Of a stretch of 64,000 nt of DNA, positions 1 to 9,196 are shown one piece after another; within the stretch, counting starts at the first letter, position 1, and each line of letters opens with the position of its first letter. The position numbers were made by a program, and so were the translations under genes. This DNA comes from Paenibacillus piscarius (GTDB lineage: Bacteria > Bacillota > Bacilli > Paenibacillales > Paenibacillaceae): assembly GCF_022234545.1 (NCBI RefSeq), contig NZ_JAIEUI010000012.1, forward strand, positions 153,186-217,185. The letters run 5' to 3'. The notes under the pieces were generated by a model. That model saw nothing but the letters and a program-made list of their open reading frames with translations, made no database searches and was not told the DNA's origin.

Positions 1-951
1 TGCGGCCAGAAGGCGAACAGTGCTAAGGAAACATCTAAGCCTCAATCTACGGAGCAGGCAGGCGTACAGAATGCCGGAACTACGCCGGCACCGGGCTCAT
101 CAGGAGAAGAAGTACGCACGATCAATCATGTAATGGGAGAGACACAGATCAAAGGCACTCCCGTACGGATTGTCAGCCTGTATCAGGGGGCCAATGATGT
201 GGCAGTGGCTTATGGCATCAAGCCGGTCGGCATTGTAGAATCCTGGCTGCAGAAGCCTGTGTATGAATACCTTCGCCCGGAACTCGGGGATGTACAGCAG
301 ATCGGAACCGAGGTTCAGCCGAATCTTGAAGAGATCTATAAGCTGAAGCCGGATGTGATTTTTGCGAATAAAACCCGCCATGAAGCGATCTATGATCAGC
401 TCAGCCAAATTGCTCCGACTGTGATGACCGATCTGGTATACGACTGGAAGGGCACGGTCAAGCTGATGGGCGAGGTGATGAACCAGCAGGACAAGTCGGA
501 TAAGCTGCTGGCGGATTGGGATAACCGGGTGGCAGATTTCAAGCAGAAGATGGGGGATAAGCTGCCTATAGAAGCTACAATTACTAACTTCCGCGAAGAT
601 CACGCACGGATCTTCTATATGGGCTATGCCGGAGGCATTCTGAAGGAGCTGGGCTTCACCCGGCCGCCGGGCCATGATGCCGAGGTGTGGGGCGTGCAGC
701 TCACCTCCAAGGAGAATATTCCGGATATGAATGCCGATGTCATCTTCAATTTCAATTCCGGGAATGATGAGGCAGCGGTCCAGAAGCTGTTCTCTGATTG
801 GACCAGTCATCCGTTATGGAAGAACCTGGATGCCGTGAAGAATAATCAGGTCTATCAGGTAGATGAGGTGTCCTGGAATATGGCCGGGGGCATTATATCT
901 GCAAATCAGATGCTCGACAGTCTGTATAAGATGTTCAATCTGACCCAATGA
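1..951 (+). CDS. Ferric-siderophore ABC transporter binding lipoprotein (5' partial)
   Basis: Periplasmic-binding-type lipoprotein that would capture a ferric siderophore outside the membrane and pass it to the permeases encoded next. The reading frame is open from base 1 and starts CGQK: the first visible residue is very probably the lipobox cysteine, with the signal peptide lying off the window. A Ser/Thr/Pro-rich tether of about 40 residues follows, then a FecB/FhuD-type fold (VRIVSLYQGANDVAVAYGIK; later LKPDVIFANK). It overlaps the downstream permease by 4 bp (ATGA), so the genes are co-translated. The four-gene set resembles the B. subtilis YfiYZ-YfhA or Feu systems plus a YusV-like ATPase; the exact siderophore cannot be read from sequence. 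Confidence 0.9.
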   Translation, partial: CGQKANSAKETSKPQSTEQAGVQNAGTTPAPGSSGEEVRTINHVMGETQIKGTPVRIVSLYQGANDVAVAYGIKPVGIVESWLQKPVYEYLRPELGDVQQIGTEVQPNLEEIYKLKPDVIFANKTRHEAIYDQLSQIAPTVMTDLVYDWKGTVKLMGEVMNQQDKSDKLLADWDNRVADFKQKMGDKLPIEATITNFREDHARIFYMGYAGGILKELGFTRPPGHDAEVWGVQLTSKENIPDMNADVIFNFNSGNDEAAVQKLFSDWTSHPLWKNLDAVKNNQVYQVDEVSWNMAGGIISANQMLDSLYKMFNLTQ

Positions 952-1943
952 ATAAGCGCAACACTATACTGCTGTTAAGCATGATAGTACTGCTGTGCGC
1001 AGCCTTCACCGCCAGTCTGCTGCTGGGCAGAACGCCCATTACCTGGGGGACGCTGGTCAAGGCGTTCACCGATTATGATGCCTCCAATGTGGAGCAGCTG
1101 ATTGTCCGCACGGAACGCTTGTCGCGCGCGGTGATTGCGCTGGCAGTCGGCGCCTGCCTGGCGCTGGCCGGGACTCTGATGCAGACGATGAGCCGCAACC
1201 CGCTGGCCTCGCCGGATGTGTTCGGGGTCAGCTCCGGGGCGATTCTGATGGTAGTGCTGGCTATTCTTGTGAACCCGGCGACACCGCTGCTGCTGCTCTC
1301 GCTGTATGCTGTCGGCGGAGCTATAATCGCAGCCGCTATTGTCTATGCACTGGGTTCACTCGGGCGCGACGGCTTGACGCCGGTCAAGCTGGTGCTGGCC
1401 GGCTCTGCAATTACTGCGCTATTCGCCTCCTGCACCCAGGCAGTGCTGGTCATGAACGAAGCGGGGCTGCAGGATGTGCTGTTCTGGCTGGCCGGCTCAA
1501 TCAGCGGCCGTTCACTTGACAATGTGCTGCCGCTGCTGCCATTCATCGGAGCAGCTGCGCTGGCTGCCCTGAGCATGGGCCGGGCGCTGAATCTGCTCTC
1601 CACCGGCGAGGATGTAGCCAGAGGTCTGGGGCAGCGGACCGGCCTGGTCAAGCTGCTGCTTGGCGCACTGATTGTTATTCTGGCCGGCGGCTCTGTCGCT
1701 ATAGTCGGAGCGGTCGGCTTCATCGGACTGTTCGTTCCCCATATGGCCCGCGGGCTGGCGGGCAATGATTACCGCTGGGTGCTGCCCTTCTCGGCCCTGC
1801 TGGGTGCTGCACTCCTGCTGCTCTCCGATGTGGCTGCCCGGCTGCTGATCAGCCCATCGGAGATTCCAATCGGCGTAATGACCGCAGCGGTGGGGGTTCC
1901 CTTCTTCATTCATGTGGCCCGTAAGGGAGGTGCATGGAAATGA
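948..1943 (+). CDS. FecCD-type siderophore ABC transporter permease 1
   Basis: Integral membrane permease of the FecCD/BtuC family (331 aa, usual length). It shows an N-terminal signal-anchor-like helix, the family motif NPLASPDVFGVSSG near residue 85, about nine hydrophobic segments and the C-terminal VGFIGLFVPHMAR loop that contacts the ATPase. It starts inside the stop of the binding protein and ends in an ATGA overlap with the second permease, so the three are translationally coupled. It probably forms a heterodimer with the next gene product. Confidence 0.93.
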   Translation: MNKRNTILLLSMIVLLCAAFTASLLLGRTPITWGTLVKAFTDYDASNVEQLIVRTERLSRAVIALAVGACLALAGTLMQTMSRNPLASPDVFGVSSGAILMVVLAILVNPATPLLLLSLYAVGGAIIAAAIVYALGSLGRDGLTPVKLVLAGSAITALFASCTQAVLVMNEAGLQDVLFWLAGSISGRSLDNVLPLLPFIGAAALAALSMGRALNLLSTGEDVARGLGQRTGLVKLLLGALIVILAGGSVAIVGAVGFIGLFVPHMARGLAGNDYRWVLPFSALLGAALLLLSDVAARLLISPSEIPIGVMTAAVGVPFFIHVARKGGAWK

Positions 1944-2983
1944 AGACAACCGCGAAGCTGAGCGGGAAGTCCCGGCGGTTGTCCGTACCCGGAGAGCGAA
2001 GAACCGTATGGGTACTGATAACGGGGTTCTGCCTGTATATCATAGCCATTGCAGCGGGAACCGGATGGGGGAATGATTACATCTCCCCGCTGGGTGTCCT
2101 GCAGACGATATTCGGCACCGGACAGGGCGAATATGATTTCGTCATTATGACACTGAGGCTGCCGCGTGTACTGACCGCTCTTCTGGTCGGCTCGGCCCTG
2201 GGTATATCCGGGGCCATTCTTCAGGGAGTCATCCGCAATCCGTTGGCTTCCCCGGATATCATCGGCATTACAGGCGGCGCTTCCGCGGCGGCGGTGGCCT
2301 TCATCACTTTCTTCAGCGGCAGTGTAAGCATCCGGCTGCTGCCTGCAGCGGCTGTAGCCGGTGCGCTGGTTGTGTCACTGCTGGTCTACGCCTTGTCATG
2401 GCAAAAAGGCGTGACTCCCATCCGCCTTGTGCTGATCGGGATCGGACTGTCGGCCGCAGCGAAGGCGGCGACCACGCTCATGCTTGTTATGAGCTCATCG
2501 GTCTCTGCAGCCAAGGCCTATCTCTGGATGACCGGCAGCATCTATGGAGCTGCCTGGGAGCAGGTGTACACTGTGCTTCCTGCGGTGCTGGCGGGGCTGC
2601 CGGCGGCCCTATATTTCGCCCGCAGCCTGAATGCACAGGAGCTGGGGGATGATGTGGCTGGAAGTCTGGGGGTTACCATACAGCGGCACCGGATGCTGCT
2701 GGTGCTGATCAGTGTCATCCTGGCCGGCTGTGCCGTCTCGGTTGCCGGGGCGATCGGCTTCATTGGTCTGATTGCCCCGCATCTGGCCAGACGGCTGAGC
2801 GGCAGAATGTTCGGCAGTCTGCTTATCATGTCGGCATTGACCGGCGGCCTGCTGGTCTTCCTGGCCGATCTGATCGCCCGGACCCTGTTCCATCCGCTCG
2901 ACATTCCGGCAGGCGTATTCACCGCCGGGATCGGAGCGCCGTTCTTTATTTACATGCTGTTCCGTCACCGGAATCAATGGTAG
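1940..2983 (+). CDS. FecCD-type siderophore ABC transporter permease 2
   Basis: Second FecCD/BtuC-family permease (347 aa), the partner half of the transmembrane channel. It carries NPLASPDIIGITGG and the ATPase-coupling loop GAIGFIGLIAPHLARRL. I chose the ATG at 1940, which gives the 4-bp ATGA overlap with the preceding stop and good spacing from AAGGGAGG. A second ATG six bases upstream sits too close to that ribosome site. An N-terminal basic stretch precedes the first membrane helix. Confidence 0.93.
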   Translation: MKTTAKLSGKSRRLSVPGERRTVWVLITGFCLYIIAIAAGTGWGNDYISPLGVLQTIFGTGQGEYDFVIMTLRLPRVLTALLVGSALGISGAILQGVIRNPLASPDIIGITGGASAAAVAFITFFSGSVSIRLLPAAAVAGALVVSLLVYALSWQKGVTPIRLVLIGIGLSAAAKAATTLMLVMSSSVSAAKAYLWMTGSIYGAAWEQVYTVLPAVLAGLPAALYFARSLNAQELGDDVAGSLGVTIQRHRMLLVLISVILAGCAVSVAGAIGFIGLIAPHLARRLSGRMFGSLLIMSALTGGLLVFLADLIARTLFHPLDIPAGVFTAGIGAPFFIYMLFRHRNQW

Positions 2984-2999
2984 GGAAGGGGGAAGGACG

Positions 3000-3833
3000 T
3001 TGGCAAGTCTGGAAGCGCGTGAGTTAACTGTATCCTATGGCTCCAAGACCGTTATTCATAATCTGAACATGGCTATTCCTGAAGGCAAGGTCACGGTGCT
3101 GATCGGCGGCAACGGCTGCGGCAAGTCTACGCTGCTGCGCACGCTGGCCCGCCTGCTGAAGCCGGGCGGCGGAGAGGTGCTGCTGGACGGCGGACAGATC
3201 GCCCGCATGTCCACCCGCGAGGTGGCCAAGGCGATGTCGATCCTGCCGCAGGGACCGACAGCACCCGAGGGGCTGACTGTGCGTCAGCTGGTCCGCCAGG
3301 GGCGTTATCCGCATCAGAGCTGGCTGAAGGCCTGGTCGGAGGCGGATGAAGCGATGGTCCGGGCCGCACTGGAATCGGCGAAGGTGGAGGAGCTGGCCGA
3401 GAGAACCGTGGATTCCCTCTCCGGGGGCCAGCGGCAGCGGGTCTGGATCGCGATGTCCCTGGCCCAGGGGACCGATCTGCTGCTGCTGGATGAGCCGACG
3501 ACGTATCTGGATCTGTCTCATCAGGTGGAGATTCTCGATATGCTGTATGAACTGAACGAGCGGGAAGGGCGGACGATTGTCATGGTTCTGCATGATCTGA
3601 ATCTGGCTTGCCGGTATGCCCATCATATGGTGGCCGTCCAGAACGGCAAGATCTATGCCGAGGGACCGCCGGAGAGTATTATCACCGCGGCAACGGTGAA
3701 AGAAGTATTCCGGCTCGACTGCGAGGTCATCTGTGATCCGCTGTTCGGGACGCCGCTCTGCATTCCGCGCGGAAGAGGCAGAATCATTCCGGCTCAGCCA
3801 CCGGAGGAAGCCAGACTGCAGAAGCAGGGCTGA
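3000..3833 (+). CDS. Siderophore ABC transporter ATP-binding protein
   Basis: Cytoplasmic ATPase of the FepC/FecE/YusV type (277 aa) that powers iron-siderophore import through the two upstream permeases. Walker A GGNGCGKST is near residue 40, the Q-loop is ILPQ, the signature is LSGGQRQR, Walker B is LLLLDEPT and the switch is VLHDLN. The start is TTG, preceded by a purine-rich GGGAAGGGGGAAGGA. It lies 16 bp after the second permease and ends the operon at a strong bidirectional hairpin. Iron (Fur) control is expected for the family, but the promoter lies outside the window. Confidence 0.93.
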   Translation: MASLEARELTVSYGSKTVIHNLNMAIPEGKVTVLIGGNGCGKSTLLRTLARLLKPGGGEVLLDGGQIARMSTREVAKAMSILPQGPTAPEGLTVRQLVRQGRYPHQSWLKAWSEADEAMVRAALESAKVEELAERTVDSLSGGQRQRVWIAMSLAQGTDLLLLDEPTTYLDLSHQVEILDMLYELNEREGRTIVMVLHDLNLACRYAHHMVAVQNGKIYAEGPPESIITAATVKEVFRLDCEVICDPLFGTPLCIPRGRGRIIPAQPPEEARLQKQG

Positions 3834-3880
3834 AGCCGGGCCAAGCATGGGCAAGCACGGTTACCCCACAGAAACAATAA

Positions 3881-3930
3881 GGGCTGTCCCGGCATGAGCC
3901 ATCTGATGGCTCAGCGGGACAGCCCGTTTG
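3881..3930. terminator. Bidirectional Rho-independent terminator
   Basis: GGGCTGTCCCG pairs with CGGGACAGCCC around a second inner stem GAGCCAT/ATGGCTC. The hairpin lies between the convergent ATPase gene and the HD-GYP gene and can serve both; a GTTTG tail follows on the plus strand. Confidence 0.85.
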
Positions 3931-3941
3931 CGTCGGAAGTC

Positions 3942-4982
3942 TTATTCCATATAGATCTCAACAACGGCAATCTGGCGCTCGCGCGACAGGTCAAGGAACT
4001 TGCCCTCGCTCTGCACGAGCGGACGGAAGACATCCAGCGGGTTGTTCATAATGATAACCCCCATATCACCGGTGCTCAGCAGAACGCGCTTGCCGATGAA
4101 GTTAGGCATCAGATGGTGAATGAAGGCCTGGACCGGCTTGCCGTTCAGCTTGCCGAAGCTGAGGGAGTTAAGCTCCCGCAGAACCGAGATCAGCTCCTGC
4201 TTGGACTGATAGACCCGGTGTGTAGTCATCGCGCTGTATGTATCGGCAACGGCGGCAATCTGGGCATAGGGGTGTATATCATTCTTGGTCAGCTGGCGGG
4301 GATAGCCGGAGCCGTCCTCGCGTTCATGATGCTGCAGGGCGACCAGAGCGGTATAAGGGTCCTTCATGGAATTCTGGATGATTTCGTATCCGTAAACCGT
4401 ATGTAATTTGATTTCTTCGAATTCAGCATCCGTCAATCTGCCGGGCTTGTTCAGAATGTCCGGGGAGATCCGGCACTTGCCGATATCGATCAGGTAGCCT
4501 GCACGGCCGATCTCGTAGCACTCTGTCTTGGAATATCCCAGCCATGAAGCCAGGTAATACGAGAGCATTCCAACCTGAAGGGAATGATTGTAGGTATAAT
4601 TATCTTCCCGGTCCAGCAGCAGAAGGAGGGACACGACATCCTTATGTTTGTCGAGGGTGGATAATGTGGGCTGGAGAATATCGTCGACCACGGACTGGCT
4701 GAAGCTGCCCTTGCTGAGCGCTTCCATATACAAGGACTCGAAACCGTCAATCATGGTGTCGAAGGTGCCGGCTGCAGCCTGAATCATGGAGGAACGGCTT
4801 GTTGGGGCGGGCAGCTCCTGCACGGTCTCGATATCGACATAATCTACGCCATGCTGAATCAGCTTGGCAATCTCTTCTGGTTGCAGCAATGATCCCTTAG
4901 GGAGTACATGCAGCCCGCGCGAGCTGAAGGCGTCCATCCGCAGATGATCCCCCGGTTTAAGATCCATGACGTGTACTCTCAA
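3942..4982 (-). CDS. HD-GYP domain protein with a degenerate HD dyad
   Basis: 346-residue cytoplasmic protein with a variable N-terminal half and an HD-GYP domain (about 120-300), the family that hydrolyses cyclic di-GMP. It keeps the first metal His (NHSLQVG), the His in KLHTVYGYE, the HHE motif and GSGYP. The usual LLHDIGK is YLIDIGK here (Ile165-Asp166), so the defining HD histidine is missing. Catalysis is therefore doubtful; it could bind c-di-GMP or use altered metal chemistry. I chose the TTG at 4982 because AAGGTGG lies 8 bases upstream and the resulting N-terminus (LRVHVMDLKPGDHL) resembles that of the second HD-GYP protein at 8011. An ATG further upstream would add 42 low-complexity residues without a good ribosome site. 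Confidence 0.85.
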   Translation of the reverse strand: MRVHVMDLKPGDHLRMDAFSSRGLHVLPKGSLLQPEEIAKLIQHGVDYVDIETVQELPAPTSRSSMIQAAAGTFDTMIDGFESLYMEALSKGSFSQSVVDDILQPTLSTLDKHKDVVSLLLLLDREDNYTYNHSLQVGMLSYYLASWLGYSKTECYEIGRAGYLIDIGKCRISPDILNKPGRLTDAEFEEIKLHTVYGYEIIQNSMKDPYTALVALQHHEREDGSGYPRQLTKNDIHPYAQIAAVADTYSAMTTHRVYQSKQELISVLRELNSLSFGKLNGKPVQAFIHHLMPNFIGKRVLLSTGDMGVIIMNNPLDVFRPLVQSEGKFLDLSRERQIAVVEIYME

Positions 4983-5015
4983 TGAATAGGCCACCTTACT
5001 ATAGCATTTTTTTAC

Positions 5016-5044
5016 AGCATAGCAACAAACCCGGTAATATTCAA
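5016..5044 (-). promoter_or_regulatory. Candidate sigma-A promoter of the HD-GYP gene
   Basis: On the minus strand TTGAAT and TATGCT are separated by exactly 17 bases, about 35 bases upstream of the TTG start. Assigned by pattern only. Confidence 0.45.
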
Positions 5045-5139
5045 TGGTGTAAGAGTACTGATTATGCTCTGCATGCAGGTCCCGGTTATTGTGCAACTGC
5101 GAAGACAACGGAGGATGAAAAGATTACGGCAGGGTGTGG

Positions 5140-5388
5140 TTAACCGCCGGATACGGGCGGAATGAGGGCTACTTCGGCTCCGGGTGTGATAACTGTGTCC
5201 TCGGCAGCATATTCCTGATTCACAGCAACCATAGAGACATTGATTTGTGCAGCAGCTTCAGGATAAGAAACGGACAGAAGCTCCTTCAGCCGGAGCGCTG
5301 TCAATGGGGACTCGTGGGCGTCAAAGGTGAGTGCAGAGGCTCCCATAACTTCGGCCAGACCGGCGAACATTCGGACAGATATTTGCAT
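5140..5388 (-). CDS. moaD: MoaD/ThiS-family sulfur carrier
   Basis: 82-residue ubiquitin-fold protein ending in VSGG, the C-terminal di-glycine that is adenylated and thiocarboxylated to carry sulfur. Length and the N-terminal ISVRMFAGLAEVMG pattern fit MoaD, the small subunit of molybdopterin synthase, better than ThiS. The ribosome site AAGGGGGAA lies 5 bases before the ATG. It stands alone here: no moaE, moeB or other cofactor gene is in the window. It reads in the same direction as the HD-GYP gene, which starts 157 bp further on, and is divergent from the nucleotidase-like gene. A role as sulfur carrier in another pathway is possible. Confidence 0.82.
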   Translation of the reverse strand: MQISVRMFAGLAEVMGASALTFDAHESPLTALRLKELLSVSYPEAAAQINVSMVAVNQEYAAEDTVITPGAEVALIPPVSGG

Positions 5389-5538
5389 AATTATTCCCCC
5401 TTAAGGGCTTATCGGCAGACAAGCTATAATGATTCCAATATACCATATTGAGTCCGAAAATGTTATGCTAACTCTAGAACTGCACAAGCCTGCCGCTTAC
5501 ACTATAAACGGCTGTACAAGTGGGAGGGAAGCGAGCTA

Positions 5539-6978
5539 ATGAAGTCTGGACCAGAGCGGTTAACCATTATTCACACCAATGATATACATAGCCACTTTGA
5601 AATGATGAGTCCCGCCGCCGCCGAGATCGCAGCGATGAAGGCTGCTGCGGGAGAAGAGCCGGTTCTGCTGCTGGATATCGGCGACCATATGGACCGCGCT
5701 GCTGTAGAGACGGAAGGCACGATGGGCCAGGCGAATATCGATATCATGAACCTGACCGGCTACGATGCCGTCACCATCGGCAACAACGAAGGGCTGACCT
5801 TCTCCAAGGAGATGATGTCGGCCATATTTACCGGCCTCCAGTGCCCGGTCGTATGCTGCAATTTCCTGGATGCGGCAACAGGAGAGCCCCCGCACTGGAT
5901 GCAGCGTCATGCAATCCTGGAGAAGGACGGGATCCGGGTCGGGCTGACAGGCGCTACGGCGGCCTTCACCTCGTTCTACTCCCTGCTGGGCTGGGATGTG
6001 CTGGACCCGGAGGAGTGCCTGCGCGAGCAGTGCGAGCTTCTGGCCCCGCAGGTGGACCTCCTGATTATTCTGTCCCATCTGGGGCTTCCCGCAGATCAGA
6101 AGCTGGCGGAGCATCTGGAAGGAGTGCACGCCATTCTGGGCGGACACACCCATCATATGCTGGAGCAGCCGCAGATCATTGCAGGAACAGCTGTCTGCGG
6201 AGCCGGCAAGTTCGGCCGTTACGCCGGACGGCTTGTATTCGAGCGGGAGCATCCGGGGGCTGCGTTCCGCCTGGTTGAAGGGGGATGTACGGAAGTCGAT
6301 CCGCTGCTTCACGAGGAGACGATTGCCCGGGCGGCGGCGATTCATCTGGAGCGGGGCCGGGAGGCGCTGGAGGAGACCGTCGCCATCAGTGACCGGATGC
6401 TCCCGCTGGACCTGCAGGGGGAATCCCCTTTTGCCAACCTGCTGGCCCAGGCTGTCCGCCGTTTCACCGGAAGCCCGATCTCGCTGGTCAATTCAGGACA
6501 GCTGCTCGGTCCGCTGCCGGAGGGCAACATCACGGCTGGCATGCTGCATGCCTTATGTCCTTCGCCGATTAACCCGTGTATTGTCCAGCTTACAGGCAAG
6601 GACATCCGCATCGCGCTGGAGCAGAGCCTGCTGGCTGAATACCGCAATAAGATTATCTACGGCTACGGCTTCAGGGGAGAGATGCTGGGCACGCTGGCCG
6701 TGGATGGATTAAACATCTTGTACGATCCCGGGGTGATGCCGTATGATAACGGTATTGCCATTTTTGCGGGCGGCGAGAAGCTGGAAGACACCAAGATATA
6801 CCCTGTGGGCACGCTTGATATGTTCACCTTCCGCACCGGGTACGAGAGCCTGGCAAACGGCCGGGACCCTGTATATCTGCTGCCCCATTTCCTGCGTGAT
6901 CTGCTGCGCATGGAGCTTCAGCGCCCGGGCAGCCTGGATGAGTGTGAAGCGGTCCGCTGGGAGAAGCGCTCCCCATGA
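5539..6978 (+). CDS. 5'-nucleotidase / bifunctional metallophosphatase
   Basis: 479-residue protein of the UshA/CpdB family: an N-terminal calcineurin-like metallophosphatase domain (IIHTNDIHSHFE near residue 10, DIGDHMD, IGNNE, ILSHLG, GGHTHH) and a C-terminal 5'-nucleotidase substrate domain (about 290-450). It lacks a signal peptide, so unlike UshA it should be cytoplasmic, as in the YunD-like group. It would release phosphate from nucleotides or similar esters; the true substrate is unknown. The GNNE motif replaces the commoner GNHE. It has its own start after GGGAGGGAAGCGAGCTA and is followed by uppP. Confidence 0.88.
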   Translation: MKSGPERLTIIHTNDIHSHFEMMSPAAAEIAAMKAAAGEEPVLLLDIGDHMDRAAVETEGTMGQANIDIMNLTGYDAVTIGNNEGLTFSKEMMSAIFTGLQCPVVCCNFLDAATGEPPHWMQRHAILEKDGIRVGLTGATAAFTSFYSLLGWDVLDPEECLREQCELLAPQVDLLIILSHLGLPADQKLAEHLEGVHAILGGHTHHMLEQPQIIAGTAVCGAGKFGRYAGRLVFEREHPGAAFRLVEGGCTEVDPLLHEETIARAAAIHLERGREALEETVAISDRMLPLDLQGESPFANLLAQAVRRFTGSPISLVNSGQLLGPLPEGNITAGMLHALCPSPINPCIVQLTGKDIRIALEQSLLAEYRNKIIYGYGFRGEMLGTLAVDGLNILYDPGVMPYDNGIAIFAGGEKLEDTKIYPVGTLDMFTFRTGYESLANGRDPVYLLPHFLRDLLRMELQRPGSLDECEAVRWEKRSP

Positions 6979-7048
6979 TCCTCCAGTATTGTTCAGTTAA
7001 ACAGCTATCGCTTACCCGGATTCATTGACCAGATCAGGAGGAAGTACT

Positions 7049-7870
7049 ATGGATATGATTACGGCAATTATTCTTGCCATTGTAGAAGGAATAACGGAAT
7101 TCATCCCGGTGTCATCAACGGGACACATGATTCTGACCACCAAGCTGCTGGGCTTCAGTGAGCAGGATTCAATCATGAAGACGTATGAAATTGTGATCCA
7201 GCTTGGGGCGATTCTGGCGATTGCCCTCGTCTACCGCCAGCGGGTGCTGAATTTGCTCGGCATCGGACGCAGCCGCACAAGCGGCGTTATGCCGGCTTCG
7301 CGCCTGAATCTGATTCATGTGCTGCTGGGCATCGTGCCTGCGCTCGCTGTAGCTTTTTTCGCCCGGGATTTCATCAAAAGCCTGTTCGGGGCTTCCACTG
7401 TGCTATGGGCGCTGGTGGCCGGGGGGATTCTGATGATTGTTGCCGAATGGGTGAACAAGCGCAAGATCCGCATCACCGCGCATGAGCTGGATGACTTGTC
7501 CTACGGGCAGGCGCTGGCGATTGGCCTCTATCAGATTATCTCTGTGCTCTGGCCCGGATTCTCCCGTTCCGGTTCGACGATCTCCGGGGGGATGCTGAGC
7601 GGGGTCAGCTACAAGGCTTCGGCAGACTTCTCCTTCCTCATCGCCATTCCGATTATGTGCGCGGCCTCAGGGTATGAGCTGCTTGACTCCTACCGCAATT
7701 TCACGAGTGAGACCATTGGGTATTTTGTCGTCGGCTTCATTATTTCCTTCATTGTGGCCTATGTGGTTGTCGTTCTGTTCATGCGGATGATCCAGAAGAT
7801 CAGACCGACGCACTTCGCCATCTACCGCTTCATTCTTGCAGCCGCCTTCTGGCTGTTTATTATGCGTTAA
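7049..7870 (+). CDS. uppP: Undecaprenyl-diphosphatase
   Basis: 273-residue integral membrane enzyme of the BacA/UppP family that dephosphorylates undecaprenyl pyrophosphate, recycling the lipid carrier for peptidoglycan and teichoic acid synthesis; family members give bacitracin resistance. The two catalytic motifs are present: EGITEFIPVSSTGH near residue 16 and PGFSRSGSTISGG near residue 167. About seven to eight membrane helices are visible. I chose the ATG at 7049, 7 bases after AGGAGG; a TTG 24 bases upstream lacks such a site. Confidence 0.95.
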   Translation: MDMITAIILAIVEGITEFIPVSSTGHMILTTKLLGFSEQDSIMKTYEIVIQLGAILAIALVYRQRVLNLLGIGRSRTSGVMPASRLNLIHVLLGIVPALAVAFFARDFIKSLFGASTVLWALVAGGILMIVAEWVNKRKIRITAHELDDLSYGQALAIGLYQIISVLWPGFSRSGSTISGGMLSGVSYKASADFSFLIAIPIMCAASGYELLDSYRNFTSETIGYFVVGFIISFIVAYVVVVLFMRMIQKIRPTHFAIYRFILAAAFWLFIMR

Positions 7871-8010
7871 GCCTGGAAGTTCCGGGGAGGAACCGCTCCT
7901 GACATCATGCGCTTGCCCGGTCGCTTAAGGTAACGGTATAGCATAGAGCCTGGACCCGAGGATTCCGAAACAGAATAGCAATTTACCGTTAAAGGCAGGA
8001 GTGAACCAAG

Positions 8011-9117
8011 GTGCGTCTAGTATCCGTGAACCGGCTTCAGTCGGGAATGAAGCTGGGCAAAAAAATATATAATGATGAAGGGCTGGTTCTCCTCGCCGAC
8101 GGGGTAGAACTGACAGATGCCCTGATCAAGCGGCTGGCCAGGATCGATATCGGCTATATCTATATTGAGGACGCGGTCACAGAAGATATCGTAATTCCCG
8201 GGATGCTGCAGGACGAGACGCGCAATCAGGCACTGAAGGTGATCCGGGGCCAATTCCAGCAAATGTCCGGCGCCTCCGGAATGACCAAGGGCTTCTATCA
8301 TCTGGACAAGAAATTCTCCAAGGTGATGGATTCAATTCTTGAAGACTTGTCCTCGCAGGAGGACCCGATGATTATGCTGCTTGATATGCATACGGCAGAC
8401 AATTATCTGTATGTCCACTCCCTGAATGTATGCCTGTATACGCTGGTGCTCGGCATTGCCCACGGGTACACCAGGGAAGAGCTTCGGGTCATCGGCCTGG
8501 GCGCACTCCTGCATGACATCGGCAAGACACAGATCCCCGTCAAAATTGTCCAGAAGCCCGGCATGCTCAGCGATGAGGAATTCCGCATCATGCAGGCCCA
8601 TACCGAGATCGGCTACCGCATTCTGAAGGATGAGCCGAATATTCCGCTGCTGGCCGCCCACTGCGCGCTGCAGCATCACGAGCGGATTGACGGCTCGGGC
8701 TATCCGCGCGGGCTGACCGGCCCGCAGATCCATGAATATGCGAAATGGCTCGGGGTAGCGGATTCCTATGATGCCATGACCTCCAACCGCATCTACAAAA
8801 AAGCGATGCTGCCGCATCAGGCAGTTGAAGCGCTGTATGTCGGTTCCGGGACACTGTATGAGCAGAAGCAGCTGGAGCTGTTCAGAGACCGGGTGGCTAT
8901 CTATCCGCTGGGGCTCACAGTCCGGCTGAGTACGGGAGAGAGCGGAGTGGTGGTCAAGATTGATCCCAGTATGCCGCACAGGCCTGTGGTCAGAGTGCTG
9001 AACGGACCGGAAGGGGAGGAACTCACCCCCTATGAGCGCGATCTCAGGAAGGCTCTGTCTGTGGTGATTGCCGGAGTAAGCGACGGGGACGAGACGGTCG
9101 TGAAGAGTACCGGATAG
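8011..9117 (+). CDS. HD-GYP domain cyclic-di-GMP phosphodiesterase
   Basis: 368-residue cytoplasmic protein with an intact HD-GYP domain: HSLNVCLYT, LLHDIGKT (His168-Asp169), MQAHTEIGY, LQHHERIDGSGYPRG. It should hydrolyse c-di-GMP to pGpG or GMP. The N-terminal 120 residues (VNRLQSGMKLGKKIYND...) are the common regulatory region of this Bacillota subfamily, and the C-terminal 80 residues form a PilZ-like or SH3-like small beta domain by inference. The start is GTG with AGGAG 9 bases before it. It is a paralogue of the degenerate gene at 3942, so active and inactive partners may work in one pathway. Confidence 0.9.
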   Translation: MRLVSVNRLQSGMKLGKKIYNDEGLVLLADGVELTDALIKRLARIDIGYIYIEDAVTEDIVIPGMLQDETRNQALKVIRGQFQQMSGASGMTKGFYHLDKKFSKVMDSILEDLSSQEDPMIMLLDMHTADNYLYVHSLNVCLYTLVLGIAHGYTREELRVIGLGALLHDIGKTQIPVKIVQKPGMLSDEEFRIMQAHTEIGYRILKDEPNIPLLAAHCALQHHERIDGSGYPRGLTGPQIHEYAKWLGVADSYDAMTSNRIYKKAMLPHQAVEALYVGSGTLYEQKQLELFRDRVAIYPLGLTVRLSTGESGVVVKIDPSMPHRPVVRVLNGPEGEELTPYERDLRKALSVVIAGVSDGDETVVKSTG

Positions 9118-9160
9118 ACGTGAGGGGCAGCGAGGAGAGAGAAGGGGCATCTGCAGAGGC

Positions 9161-9196
9161 TGCTGCGGAGGCTATTCTCCGCCTGGCTGTTTTTTT
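9161..9196 (+). terminator. Possible terminator after the HD-GYP gene
   Basis: A short stem GCGGAG/CTCCGC is followed by CTGGC and a run of seven T. The stem is only six base pairs, so this is a modest call. Confidence 0.45.

Noticed and set aside
7900..8010. Possible c-di-GMP riboswitch upstream of the HD-GYP gene
   Set aside because: I found none of the conserved GEMM-I core elements; the region has no clear paired structure beyond short stems.
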